A stretch of DNA of 52,992 nt from a candidate division TA06 bacterium (GTDB taxonomy: Bacteria > Hydrothermota > DG-26 > E44-bin18): positions 1 to 52,992 of the forward strand of contig SOJN01000063.1 in NCBI GenBank assembly GCA_004376575.1. Direction: 5' to 3'. The notes beneath the pieces are model-generated. The model was not told the DNA's origin. It worked only from the letters and a program-made list of their open reading frames with translations, and did no database searches. Made by a program: the position numbers and the translations under genes. The stretch's first letter is position 1; every line of letters starts with the position of its first letter. Of the stretch, positions 1 to 8,344 are shown in pieces.

Positions 1-188
1 TGCTTCGACTCGGTCTGCGAGTCTCGCAATGACAACTCTTTTCCTTTGTGGTGAGCGTGTGGTGTTATCACCTTCTCCTACTCACTCGAAAACAGAATAC
101 TAAACCCTCAAAACGCGTTTGGAAGCTGACGGCAGATAGCTGATAGCTGACACCTGTCCTTCAGCCTATAGCGTTACTAGTCTTACAA

Positions 189-1712
189 CTAGAAGGAGAG
201 TTTGATTCCCATTCCCGCCTGGGCTGTTTCGAGAATCTTGTAGAGGTCAATGCCTTGAGCCATCGTCTCCCAGGAGGTTCCAAGATATGTGAGTGTGTTC
301 GCGCTGAGTGCTGCGTCGAATTCAAGAAAAGGAGTGAGCTGAAGAGATGTGCCAACTACGGCCGTGCCGGAGGGAACATCCATGTTAAGGTCGGCAAACT
401 GAATGGTTCTTCTAGACAATTCGATTGTGGAATGGAAAGACATGACCTTGAGGGGCTTCACCTCAAGCCCGACAACAAGAAAATAGAGGTTTGAGGAATT
501 CTTTTCCAGAGAGAACGATCTGCCTGCATCCACGGCGAGCGTTAAGATTGGGAAGTGTATGGCTGCTCCGATGCGGACCTTTGCCTCGGCAGGCATCCTG
601 TAGATAGTGCCTTGCATGGCCATCTCCCCATCCTCCAGTGGTATTGAGGAGAGATCAACATCGATGCTTCCATATATCCTTCTCCCGGTTGAATCAACCT
701 GTATATTACCGCCAAAGCCTTCTATGGTTGGTGTTCCCATGGCGATTGATGAGCTCGACTCGTACGTTGACGTGAGTGATACGGGTGTGTTCAGCTCTAC
801 AGCCACCCCGATCCCTGCGTGCTCCCCCTTTGCCTGGGTTCCCAGAACCAAGGCGACACAATCACCCTTGATCTGACCTGTACCGCTGTAGCCAAGCAGC
901 GTCTGCCTGCTGATTGAGGCTGTTCCCTCAAGTTCTACGTGCCAGTCTCCCGAATCTGCAGGAACAGTCCCGGTCAATCTGCCCTCACCATCTATTTTGA
1001 TGTCCGATTGGACATAGCCTTCTATTGAATAGAGCTTGATTCCAGCGCCGATACTAAATGGGCCCAGTTTGTGGGCCAGGGCAATCATCGTGGGTCTCTG
1101 GTCAAGCTCAGAGTCTATTTTTCCATCAAGGTCGAGTTGAACCTCACCCTCTATGTGGAAGACGACCGGGATTTCCACACCGTCTGGAAGTCCAGGTATC
1201 TCTTCACTGGTGAGTGTATAAGGGATATCCACGTCCAAAACCTGAAAAATGCTTTGGGTTCCAGATAGATGGATTCCAATATGTTCTGGTTCGAGAAATC
1301 CGAGACTTGCATGGAATATGGGCGTCCTGGCGGCGAGTGAAAATTGCTCGATTCCGCCCTTCCTCCTTAGGAGGAAATTCAGCGGCACCTTGACCTCGCC
1401 GACCATTTCTCCTGCGTCGAACGACAACTGGCTGTTTGATCTCCAGCTTCGCCCTCCAGCCATGGCAAGGGCAATCTCGAAGTTCTTCACGTCCGTGAGC
1501 GCAGCGGGGTTGATGGCCGCTCCTCTGATCCCCTCTGCCATTCCCACGTGGCAGGATTTGAGACTCAGGGCACTAAGGCTCAAAAAAGAAGGGCTTACAG
1601 ATATGACACCCGTGAGCGAACCAACATAAGAGCTCTGCTCCTGTGCCAGGCCACCTGAGCTGATCATCATAATCAGAAGTAAACCAACGCTGATTGAAAA
1701 CAAACTCTTCAT
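189..1712 (-). CDS. Exported beta-rich, probable outer-membrane protein of unknown function
   Basis: I do not recognise a specific family. The start is placed at the ATG at 1712, where an AGGAC ribosome site lies just upstream on the minus strand and a clear Sec signal peptide begins (MKS, then a hydrophobic core through LLLIMMISSGG, cleavage near LAQ). The in-frame ATG at 1784 would bury that signal behind 24 residues. The mature part, about 485 residues, has no further membrane helix. It has many short alternating segments, a GAAINPAAL motif after the signal like that of many small-barrel families, and a C-terminal phenylalanine (IKLSF), typical of outer-membrane barrels. It is transcribed divergently from the thiamine genes and has no operon partner in the window. 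The outer-membrane location is inferred from composition and both termini. Confidence 0.7.
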   Translation of the reverse strand: MKSLFSISVGLLLIMMISSGGLAQEQSSYVGSLTGVISVSPSFLSLSALSLKSCHVGMAEGIRGAAINPAALTDVKNFEIALAMAGGRSWRSNSQLSFDAGEMVGEVKVPLNFLLRRKGGIEQFSLAARTPIFHASLGFLEPEHIGIHLSGTQSIFQVLDVDIPYTLTSEEIPGLPDGVEIPVVFHIEGEVQLDLDGKIDSELDQRPTMIALAHKLGPFSIGAGIKLYSIEGYVQSDIKIDGEGRLTGTVPADSGDWHVELEGTASISRQTLLGYSGTGQIKGDCVALVLGTQAKGEHAGIGVAVELNTPVSLTSTYESSSSIAMGTPTIEGFGGNIQVDSTGRRIYGSIDVDLSSIPLEDGEMAMQGTIYRMPAEAKVRIGAAIHFPILTLAVDAGRSFSLEKNSSNLYFLVVGLEVKPLKVMSFHSTIELSRRTIQFADLNMDVPSGTAVVGTSLQLTPFLEFDAALSANTLTYLGTSWETMAQGIDLYKILETAQAGMGIKLSF

Positions 1713-1979
1713 TATAAATGTCCTATTGTGTTGTTCACTGCTATAGAATGCAAGAAACATGCCCACGATGCGACACTGGGTCATACCTAACCTGTGGCCT
1801 TAACTGGGATTAGCCCACCTGAAAAGAGACTGCCAGCGTGGGCCTGGGCCTTAGTTTCGCAAATTGCAATGTTTTATTTCTAGATTTGCAACGGTCCAAT
1901 GCACCGGGCTATTCTGGAAAGTCTGAGATAAGCAGAGACGATTGTGCGGCGGTTGGATACGTCAATGGGGACATTGATA

Positions 1980-2008
1980 TTGACTCTTTGACGGTTAGTC
2001 TATATAAT
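1980..2008 (+). promoter_or_regulatory. Sigma-70 promoter of the thiamine genes, leaderless geometry
   Basis: A -35 box TTGACT (1980-1985), a 17-bp spacer and a perfect -10 box TATAAT (2003-2008) match the consensus at 11 of 12 positions. Transcription should start near 2015, at or within two bases of the GTG start codon at 2017, so the mRNA would be essentially leaderless. No Shine-Dalgarno sequence lies between the -10 box and the GTG, which agrees. I saw no TPP riboswitch core in the preceding 300 bases. Confidence 0.75.
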
Positions 2009-2016
2009 AGTCTAAG

Positions 2017-2427
2017 GTGGAGAAAGGTTTACTGCGATTGTTTGATGCGAACGCGAATCGCGCAAGGGAGGGTTTGCGCGTCGCGGAGGATGTGGCGAGG
2101 CTCATCGCTTGTGATGAAGCACTTGCCGTCAAGCTGAAAGAACTGAGACACAGGCTGACAGAGCTTTGCTCTTCCGTGGTTGGCGAGGGCCTTCTTATAG
2201 CAGAAAGGAATAGCCAGGCTGACCTGGGTCGGTCGGCCGCGTTCGACTCGAAAAAGAAGTCAAAGGATATACGGGATCTTGTCCGGCGCAACATGAGGAG
2301 AAGCGAGGAGGCTTGTCGCGTCCTCGAGGAGACTTCTGGTCTGGTGGATGGGGACATAGGGGGCGGATTCAAAGAGCTCAGGTTTGAGATGTACGATATG
2401 GAGAAGCTCCTTTTGGAAAGGTTCTGA
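2017..2427 (+). CDS. ThiD2-like domain protein (thiamine synthesis)
   Basis: A 136-residue all-helical protein starting RLFDANANRAREGLRVAEDVAR. This is the signature of the ThiD2-type domain usually found at the N-terminus of some ThiE proteins. ThiD2 has been linked to phosphorylation of the hydroxymethylpyrimidine phosphate precursor of thiamine; that role is from memory and less certain than the family match. The domain is complete and ends two bases before thiE, so an arrangement that is often one fused protein is split here into adjacent genes. The GTG at 2017 is the only sensible start, because the conserved motif begins seven residues later. It has no Shine-Dalgarno sequence and follows a strong -10 box by only eight bases. 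A helical protein of other function is possible, but the ThiE neighbour argues for thiamine. Confidence 0.8.
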   Translation: MEKGLLRLFDANANRAREGLRVAEDVARLIACDEALAVKLKELRHRLTELCSSVVGEGLLIAERNSQADLGRSAAFDSKKKSKDIRDLVRRNMRRSEEACRVLEETSGLVDGDIGGGFKELRFEMYDMEKLLLERF

Positions 2428-2429
2428 CC

Positions 2430-3083
2430 GTGACCAGGAGGTTTGATCTTCTTCTCTATGCAATCACCGAGAAGAGATACTCAAGAGGCAGGTCTCTGAT
2501 AGAATTGATGGAACCCTGTCTGAAAGGCGGGGCGTCGGTAGTACAACTCAGGGACAAGGATGCTTCCACAAGGGAGTTGGTGAGCGAGGCGATTGAGCTC
2601 AGGAATCTCACCCGCGCCCATTCTGCTCTTTTCATAATAAACGACAGAGTTGATGTGACTCTCGTAGTTTCCGCAGACGGTGTCCATCTGGGGAGTGATG
2701 ATATGGAGCCTGCGCTTGCCCGCAACCTGCTCGGTCCTGATAAGATCATAGGGAAGACAGTGAGGAATGCAGATGAAGCTGGCGAGGCTGAACTTCAAGG
2801 GGTGGACTATGTTTCAGCCGGATCAATTTTCAAGAGTGAAACGAAGGATGCGCCGGTTATCGGGCTGGGGGCCCTTGAGAATATCTGTAAGGCGACCAAT
2901 CTGCCCGTGGTGGCCATTGGCGGGATTAAGCTCGAAAATCTAGAAAGCATTTTCGCCAGAGGGGCAAGCGGAGTTGCAGTGGCAAAAGAGCTTCTTGATT
3001 TTCCGGACATAGAAGAAAGAGCGAAGAATCTCAGGACAGTCATTGACAAGCTAAATTCTGAAACTGCTGGCAAGCAGAAGTAA
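2430..3083 (+). CDS. thiE: Thiamine-phosphate synthase
   Basis: ThiE condenses HMP diphosphate with thiazole phosphate to give thiamine phosphate in the cytoplasm. The 217-residue TIM-barrel protein has the family landmarks in order: YAITE at the start, VVQLRDKDASTREL, FIINDRVDVTLVVSADGVHLG, IIGKTVRNADEA in place of the more common SxH segment, AGSIFKSETKDAP (phosphate and Mg-diphosphate binding), and VVAIGGI near the C-terminus. Length is normal. The GTG at 2430 lies two bases after the ThiD2-like stop, with GGAAAGG upstream at suitable distance, so the pair is translationally coupled. No thiC, thiG or thiM homologue is in the window, so the pathway is only partly represented. Confidence 0.93.
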   Translation: MTRRFDLLLYAITEKRYSRGRSLIELMEPCLKGGASVVQLRDKDASTRELVSEAIELRNLTRAHSALFIINDRVDVTLVVSADGVHLGSDDMEPALARNLLGPDKIIGKTVRNADEAGEAELQGVDYVSAGSIFKSETKDAPVIGLGALENICKATNLPVVAIGGIKLENLESIFARGASGVAVAKELLDFPDIEERAKNLRTVIDKLNSETAGKQK

Positions 3084-3101
3084 GAGAAGACAGGTGAAGA
3101 G

Positions 3102-5759
3102 ATGGAAGATTTTTCGGAACAAGCCCAATCAGGGTCCGATTTAACGTTTCAGAACTTCGTTGCAGGAGAATGCAATTCGGCTGCCCTTGCAGCAACACGG
3201 GAAGTCTCAGAATCGCCTGGTATCAAATACAATCCTCTCTACATTTACTGCGGCGTGGGTCAGGGGAAGAGCCATCTTCTTCAAGCGCTGGGTTGGGACT
3301 TCAAGAGGAGAAACCCGAACAGCGCTGTTCTCCTTGTGAATGGAGAGGAGTTCTCTGAGGAATTTGGGCAGGCAGCGGACAAGCAGGCTTTCAGAGAAAG
3401 GTACTCACAGCCGGCCCTTCTTCTCATCGACGACTTTCACCTCTTGTCAGAAACTGCCAGAACCGAAATCCTGAGGATCTTCGAAACACTTCAGTCTAGG
3501 AAGAAACAACTGGTGCTCACTAGCCTTCGCAATCCACAAAGGATGACAATGGATGAGAGACTGAAATCGAGGATTGAGGGTGGCCTCGTGTGCAAGATTC
3601 TTCCCCCCGATCTGAATACGCGAATAGGTATTCTTAAGCTGAGGGCCAAGAAAGCAGGGGTGAGTATCAGTCAGAATGTTCTTGAGGAGATAGCGGGGAG
3701 GGTGATTTTGAATGTGCGCAAGCTGGAGGGCGCAATCAACAGGTTGGCAGTGCTCTCAAAGGCGAAGGGTGAGGAGATATCAGTCGAATTCGTTGAATCT
3801 GCGCTCAGAGACATGATACCCGAATTTCCCAGTGAGGGGGCGGCAGCTTATAAAGAACCGGTTGAAGGGGGGCAGGAGGAATTCGGCGACTTCGTCCTGG
3901 AAGTTGCGAAGACGATGTCAGTTATAAGGCAGGAGCCGTCCGAAGAAGCGAGAATGAGGGAGGCTTACGCTGAGAAGCTCTATGTTTGGGAAATGAAGGG
4001 ATTCAATGTGGGCAGGTTGAAAGCTGCCATGGACAAGAAAATGGATGTTGTGGCAAGGGAATTCATTACATTCACGTCCAATGTGCAAAGGCTGATAGAA
4101 CTCCAGAACAGATACGGCGCCCTAAATGCGAAACGTTTTCCAGATGAGCAGGCAGAGATAGAGGAACTCCTGTTCAATCCAGACGCTCTGGAGGAAGTGA
4201 CCAGGCGCATAAATTGGCTGGAATCCAGAGTTTCGGCGACATCACTCGATCTCATAGAGGACTACACTTTCGAGAGATTCTCAGTAGATAGCCCCAATCA
4301 GGAGGCCCATAAGCTCTGCCGCTCTGTCGCGGAATCGCCGTGGACCTGTCCTGACGTGATATTCCTGTGGGGCGGGCAGGGGACAGGGAAAAGCCATCTC
4401 ATCAGCGCAGTGGCGAGGGAGCTGTACACGAAACGAAGCAACATAAATGTTTTCTTGCTCCACGGTGAGATTTTTGTGGACGATCTAAAGATGGAAAGGG
4501 GAAGACATACGAGGGGAAAGTTGAGGGCGAGATGTCTTGAGGCAGACCTTCTCCTGGCTGATGACGTCCAGGCAATCTTTGAGAATCAGATCTCAGCAAA
4601 CGAGTTCATGGCCATACTTGAACAGCGTGTTGAGCAGAAAAAGAAGATGATTCTTGTTTCCGATCTCCCGCCTGAGAAAACCTACATAGATCCGGGCTTT
4701 ATGAGACTCATGTCGAAAGGTGTTGTCCACGAAATAGGTGCGCCCACCGAGAAGCTGAAGCAGGCGATCGCCTGGGACTACCTCCTGAGGAAAGAAGTAA
4801 AGGTCAGTCAGGGGGAGATAGAAGAGGTCTGTGCAGGTGTCAAAGACAACTTATGGGAACTGATGGACAGACTTGATCAGGTCGTAGGAGGGAGGCGTGG
4901 AGAGACTGCACTCGTGGAAGGTACTCCTGTTGTGGAAGACAGATCAGCCTACCGACCTGTTGTAGAGAAAGCCAAAGTCAAGCCTCCTGTGGAAGAGGCC
5001 GAAGAGGTGGCTGCTCCACCTTTAGAGGAACAAAAGCTTGATCAGGTGTTAGAAGAGAGGCCTGCGGAGACAATTCCTGTTGAAGGTACTCCCACCACAA
5101 TAGACAGGTCAGCCTACGAACCTGAGCCAGAGAAGGCAGAACCTGAGCCTTCTGCGGAAGAGGCCGAAGAGACGCCTGGGCCTGATCTATTGGTGGAAGA
5201 GAAGCTCAGCGAGATTCATCCAGGTGAAGGTGCCCCTGCTGAGGAGGCAGAGGTCAAGCCCTTTGTCGAAGAGGCTGAAGGTGCCCCTGCTCCTTCTTTG
5301 GCGGAGCCCGGCCTTGACCTGGTGGTAAAAGAGAAGTTCAGCAAGATTCACGTGGATGAAGGTACTCCCGCAGAAGAAGACACATCTGCCCCTCGGCCAG
5401 CAGCAGAGGAGGTTGAGCCTTCTGTGGATGAGGCGGAGGAAGTGGCTGCTCCGCCCGCGGAGGAGCCCGACCTTGAAAAGGTATTGGAAGAGCGCTTTGG
5501 AGAGACTGTTGCACCGGAAGGTGCTCCTGTTGAAGAGGATAGGTCTGCGTACGAAACAGTGCCAGGAATGGCAGAAGAAGTGGTTGCTCCCCCTTTGATG
5601 GAAGGTGAAGAGAGAGAGCCGGAGGCGGAACCTGTTGCTGAAGCTGAGGTGCCTCCGAAAGAAGTAAAGGAGGGTCACCCATCTGAGCACGGACGGGCGG
5701 AAGAAATGATGGACGCAGAGTGGGATGTTGACGAAGAAAGGCTGATCGAAGGGCCGTGA
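3102..5759 (+). CDS. Tandem DnaA-like AAA+ ATPase with acidic repeat tail
   Basis: An 885-residue protein not matching any standard replication protein. Residues 15-240 form a DnaA-type AAA+ module: YNPLYIYCGVGQGKSHLL Walker A (51-57), LLLIDDFHLL Walker B (D110-D111), LVLTS sensor 1, SRIEGGL with a possible arginine finger (R157), and NVRKLEG sensor 2 (204-210). Residues 260-385 are helical (EKLYVWEMKGFNVGRL). Residues 388-590 form a second DnaA/DnaC-like module with Walker A GGQGTGKSH (424-432), Walker B LLLADDVQ and sensor 1 ILVSD. Residues 591-837 are five Glu/Pro/Ala-rich repeats. The domain IV helix-turn-helix that lets DnaA bind DnaA boxes is absent, so this is not the initiator. A Hda-like regulator, remodeller or scaffold ATPase is possible. 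It is followed closely by DUF4388 and TPR genes, suggesting one complex. Confidence 0.85.
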   Translation: MEDFSEQAQSGSDLTFQNFVAGECNSAALAATREVSESPGIKYNPLYIYCGVGQGKSHLLQALGWDFKRRNPNSAVLLVNGEEFSEEFGQAADKQAFRERYSQPALLLIDDFHLLSETARTEILRIFETLQSRKKQLVLTSLRNPQRMTMDERLKSRIEGGLVCKILPPDLNTRIGILKLRAKKAGVSISQNVLEEIAGRVILNVRKLEGAINRLAVLSKAKGEEISVEFVESALRDMIPEFPSEGAAAYKEPVEGGQEEFGDFVLEVAKTMSVIRQEPSEEARMREAYAEKLYVWEMKGFNVGRLKAAMDKKMDVVAREFITFTSNVQRLIELQNRYGALNAKRFPDEQAEIEELLFNPDALEEVTRRINWLESRVSATSLDLIEDYTFERFSVDSPNQEAHKLCRSVAESPWTCPDVIFLWGGQGTGKSHLISAVARELYTKRSNINVFLLHGEIFVDDLKMERGRHTRGKLRARCLEADLLLADDVQAIFENQISANEFMAILEQRVEQKKKMILVSDLPPEKTYIDPGFMRLMSKGVVHEIGAPTEKLKQAIAWDYLLRKEVKVSQGEIEEVCAGVKDNLWELMDRLDQVVGGRRGETALVEGTPVVEDRSAYRPVVEKAKVKPPVEEAEEVAAPPLEEQKLDQVLEERPAETIPVEGTPTTIDRSAYEPEPEKAEPEPSAEEAEETPGPDLLVEEKLSEIHPGEGAPAEEAEVKPFVEEAEGAPAPSLAEPGLDLVVKEKFSKIHVDEGTPAEEDTSAPRPAAEEVEPSVDEAEEVAAPPAEEPDLEKVLEERFGETVAPEGAPVEEDRSAYETVPGMAEEVVAPPLMEGEEREPEAEPVAEAEVPPKEVKEGHPSEHGRAEEMMDAEWDVDEERLIEGP
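4872..5612 (+). repeat. Five acidic E/P/A-rich tandem repeats inside the AAA+ gene
   Basis: Codons 591-837 encode about five degenerate units of 37-55 residues. The shared frame begins LDQVLEER or similar, continues with an EGTP or EGAP turn, then often DRSAYEP, then EEAEEVAAPP. Units start near residues 591, 646, 701, 738 and 791. The third is shortened. The stretch is highly acidic and proline-rich and should be an extended, flexible linker or binding platform. Confidence 0.8.
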
Positions 5760-5789
5760 ACGGTCTTGGATGTGTCATAGAGGTTTTTG

Positions 5790-7178
5790 ATGAGCATAGA
5801 AGGAAGTCTGGCTGAACAGTCATTGGTAACGGTTATACGTTCACTTGCGAACACCAACAGGACCGGGGTTCTGAATGTGACAAAAGGAAGTAGTATGGGG
5901 ATGTTCTTTTTCGAGGATGGGAAGATATCCAGTGTTGAAATGGACCAGGTGGAGGAAGGTCTGGGCCGCAGGTTGCTAAAGAGCGGTTGGATAACGGAAG
6001 AGCAGCTCGAAGAGGCTCTAGAAATTGGAGAAAGTCAAGCTGAGAAGAAGCCTGTTTCAGATATATTGACCGACATGGATGTAGTCCCTGCTTCAGTCCT
6101 CAGGTCACACGTTGTGGAGCAGTTGGAAGAGGTCATTTCCAAGATTCTGACATGGAATGAGGGTTCATTCGTTTTCGATCCTTTTCCGTGGCCCGCAGAT
6201 AAGCATTCGACTGTGGCGATAGATTCGGATGAGGTTCTCGTGGGGCCCATCAGAAAACTGGAGCGCGCAGAGGACATGGCAAAGATACTTCCACCGAAAG
6301 ATGTGGTTCTGGTGCGTACGAAACACGAGCTCGAGGAAGAATGCCTCAATGCTGAAGAAAAAGAAGTTTTGTCCGCGGTGGATGGTTCACTTTCCATGAA
6401 AGAACTGATAGAGAAACATCAGGGAGACTCTGTTTCTACAGCGCGCGCACTTTGTGTTCTCTATGGTGCTCGGTTCATTGGAACGCAGGATGAACAGAAA
6501 ATTGCTGGGGCGAAGAAAGCACCAAAGAGGGATGAACACGTGGAGATGGGGATTGCCTTTCTTGAAATGAAGATGTACGATGCGGCACAGCGCGAGTTCA
6601 GATGTGCAGTCGAAATGGATCCCAACTCAGCAGAAGTGAGGTTCTATCTTGGCCTAGCCTGTTACAAGCTCAACCTTTTCCGGGCGGCTGCCGACTATTT
6701 CGCTGAGGCTAGAGAATTGGGCTCCGCGAGCAATGCTGTGCTCAACGACATGGGTCTGGCGTATGAGAGGTTGGGGCATCTGGATAGGGCCAGGGAATGT
6801 TATGCAAAGGCGGTAGAAGCTGACGATGCCAACAGCACGTCCTATGTGAATCTTGGAATAGCGTGTTACAAAAAAGGTTTGTATGAGGAAGCCGAGAACG
6901 CTTTCAGACTCGCGATTAAAATGGGCTCTACGGCTTCATTGTGTCCATACTATTTGGGTATGATACTTGCTAGAAAAGAAGAATATGATGAAGCAGAAAA
7001 GATGTTCAAGTCTGCAATCGAGGCAAACCCGGGTTCTGTTGCTGCTCATAACAATCTGGCAGTAGTCTATGAACTAAAGGGAGACCGCAAGAGGGCCGTG
7101 GGCGAGTATGAGATGGCGTATGAGATCGATCCTGACTATCGAAAAGCCAAAGACAATTTGAGAGCTATTGGAGGTTGA
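5790..7178 (+). CDS. DUF4388 (PATAN-type) and TPR protein
   Basis: A 462-residue cytoplasmic protein. Residues 1-135 are a DUF4388 domain: IEGSLAEQSLVTVIRSLANTNRTGVLNV, FFFEDGKISSVE, LGRRLLKSGWITEEQLEEAL, and ILTWNEGSFVFDPFPWP. Such domains occur in signalling and polarity proteins of bacteria with many regulatory systems. Residues 190-235 form a small helical domain (VDGSLSMKELIEKH). Residues 245-462 contain about six tetratricopeptide repeats (for example AVEMDPNSAEVRFYLGLACY). It probably acts as an adaptor binding other proteins. The ATG at 5790 follows AGAGG by six bases and is preferred over the TTG at 5787. It follows the tandem AAA+ gene by 30 bases and precedes another TPR gene by three. 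Confidence 0.88.
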   Translation: MSIEGSLAEQSLVTVIRSLANTNRTGVLNVTKGSSMGMFFFEDGKISSVEMDQVEEGLGRRLLKSGWITEEQLEEALEIGESQAEKKPVSDILTDMDVVPASVLRSHVVEQLEEVISKILTWNEGSFVFDPFPWPADKHSTVAIDSDEVLVGPIRKLERAEDMAKILPPKDVVLVRTKHELEEECLNAEEKEVLSAVDGSLSMKELIEKHQGDSVSTARALCVLYGARFIGTQDEQKIAGAKKAPKRDEHVEMGIAFLEMKMYDAAQREFRCAVEMDPNSAEVRFYLGLACYKLNLFRAAADYFAEARELGSASNAVLNDMGLAYERLGHLDRARECYAKAVEADDANSTSYVNLGIACYKKGLYEEAENAFRLAIKMGSTASLCPYYLGMILARKEEYDEAEKMFKSAIEANPGSVAAHNNLAVVYELKGDRKRAVGEYEMAYEIDPDYRKAKDNLRAIGG

Positions 7179-7181
7179 TGG

Positions 7182-8105
7182 TTGCCTGCAGGACTCCCCA
7201 AATACATTGAGACTTTCAATCTTCAGTTCGAGCAGATGAAGGAAGCTCTGAAAGTCGCAGAGTCTGAGAAAGACAAGGAATATGTCAAGGGCCAGATCCA
7301 GGAGCTTTACAGGCTGATTGAGATGCACGTACAGAGCCTGAGGAGGATTCAGAGGCTAATAAAGGAATTTGCAGCAAGAGAGAAGGTCCCTTCTTCTGCT
7401 GACTCTGGGCCTGAGCCGAAACCCGAGATGGATGAAAAGTCAAGAGGGGAGTTGACCTCCTTCCTCAAGAGTCTGAAGATTTCAGAAACAGACCTGCAGA
7501 CCTTGAGGCAGAGAGGCTGGGAAATGATAACGGCCGGTGATTGGGACGATGCTCTTTCCGCACTTACGCGTACAGTGGAACTCGCTCCAGATGACGTGCG
7601 GAGTCTTGTTCTTCTAGGATGGGCATACTCAGGCAAAGAGATGTACGAGAAGGCAGAGGAGATTCACGCCCACGTGTTAGAGAGGGAACCTGAGCACGCG
7701 ATGGCCCTGGTCAACCTCGGGTACATATCCTTGAAGAGATGCAACTATAGGGATGCGATCCAGTTCCTCTCAAAGGTCATGAAGCAGGACAGCGATAGTA
7801 CGGCTCTCATATATGCACACTACTACATGGGACTCGTTTACATGGAAAGGAAGATGCTGGAGGATGCAGTTGGTTTTTTGAAGAAGACTGTTGAAATGGC
7901 TCCAAACCTACTTGAGGCATACTACAACTTGGGTCTGGTATATGAAAGGCTGGGTGAGTCCGAAAAAGCCGTGAATATCTGGCAGGACATAGTGGCGATA
8001 GACCCCGGTGATAAATGGGCTCAAATGGCTGGAAAGCAGCTTGAGTCCGTTGGGGACTCAAACCCTGAACCCGAGGAGTCCAAGCAGGGCGAGTTTTCGC
8101 CTTGA
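7182..8105 (+). CDS. Coiled-coil and TPR protein
   Basis: A 307-residue protein with no signal peptide. Residues 5-70 form a charged helical coiled coil (FNLQFEQMKEALKVAESEKDKEYVKGQIQ begins it). A linker follows, and residues 110-290 hold about five TPR units (GDWDDALSALTRTVELAPDD, AYYNLGLVYERLGESEKAV). The TTG start at 7182 follows the GGAGGTTGAT ribosome site, and only three bases separate it from the preceding DUF4388-TPR gene, so the two are almost certainly co-translated. I infer a structural or adaptor partner of the AAA+ and DUF4388 proteins. No enzymatic motif is visible. Confidence 0.85.
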   Translation: MPAGLPKYIETFNLQFEQMKEALKVAESEKDKEYVKGQIQELYRLIEMHVQSLRRIQRLIKEFAAREKVPSSADSGPEPKPEMDEKSRGELTSFLKSLKISETDLQTLRQRGWEMITAGDWDDALSALTRTVELAPDDVRSLVLLGWAYSGKEMYEKAEEIHAHVLEREPEHAMALVNLGYISLKRCNYRDAIQFLSKVMKQDSDSTALIYAHYYMGLVYMERKMLEDAVGFLKKTVEMAPNLLEAYYNLGLVYERLGESEKAVNIWQDIVAIDPGDKWAQMAGKQLESVGDSNPEPEESKQGEFSP

Positions 8106-8130
8106 CAAACAATACAATGGGAAATAATAT
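8102..8130 (+). promoter_or_regulatory. Sigma-70 promoter for tRNA-Val and possibly thrS
   Basis: A perfect -35 TTGACA (8102-8107), a 17-bp spacer and -10 TAATAT (8125-8130). The -35 box overlaps the stop codon of the upstream TPR gene. The predicted start is near 8137, about 80 bases before the tRNA. Confidence 0.7.
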
Positions 8131-8215
8131 ACATGGTTTGGCGTTTCTGACATCACGTGTTCCTGAAGAAAAGAGCCTCGGGAAGGTGATAGGTAGTGGG
8201 CCGGGGAAGAGGATT

Positions 8216-8294
<79 letters not shown>

Positions 8295-8344
8295 TTTGAA
8301 CAGGAGGTATTTCTGTCTTCTTCTGGTTTCGGTTGTAGAATCGA

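Noticed and set aside
1785-2016. Possible TPP riboswitch upstream of the thiamine genes
   Set aside because: No core motifs were found, and the strong promoter at 1980-2008 leaves no leader for one.
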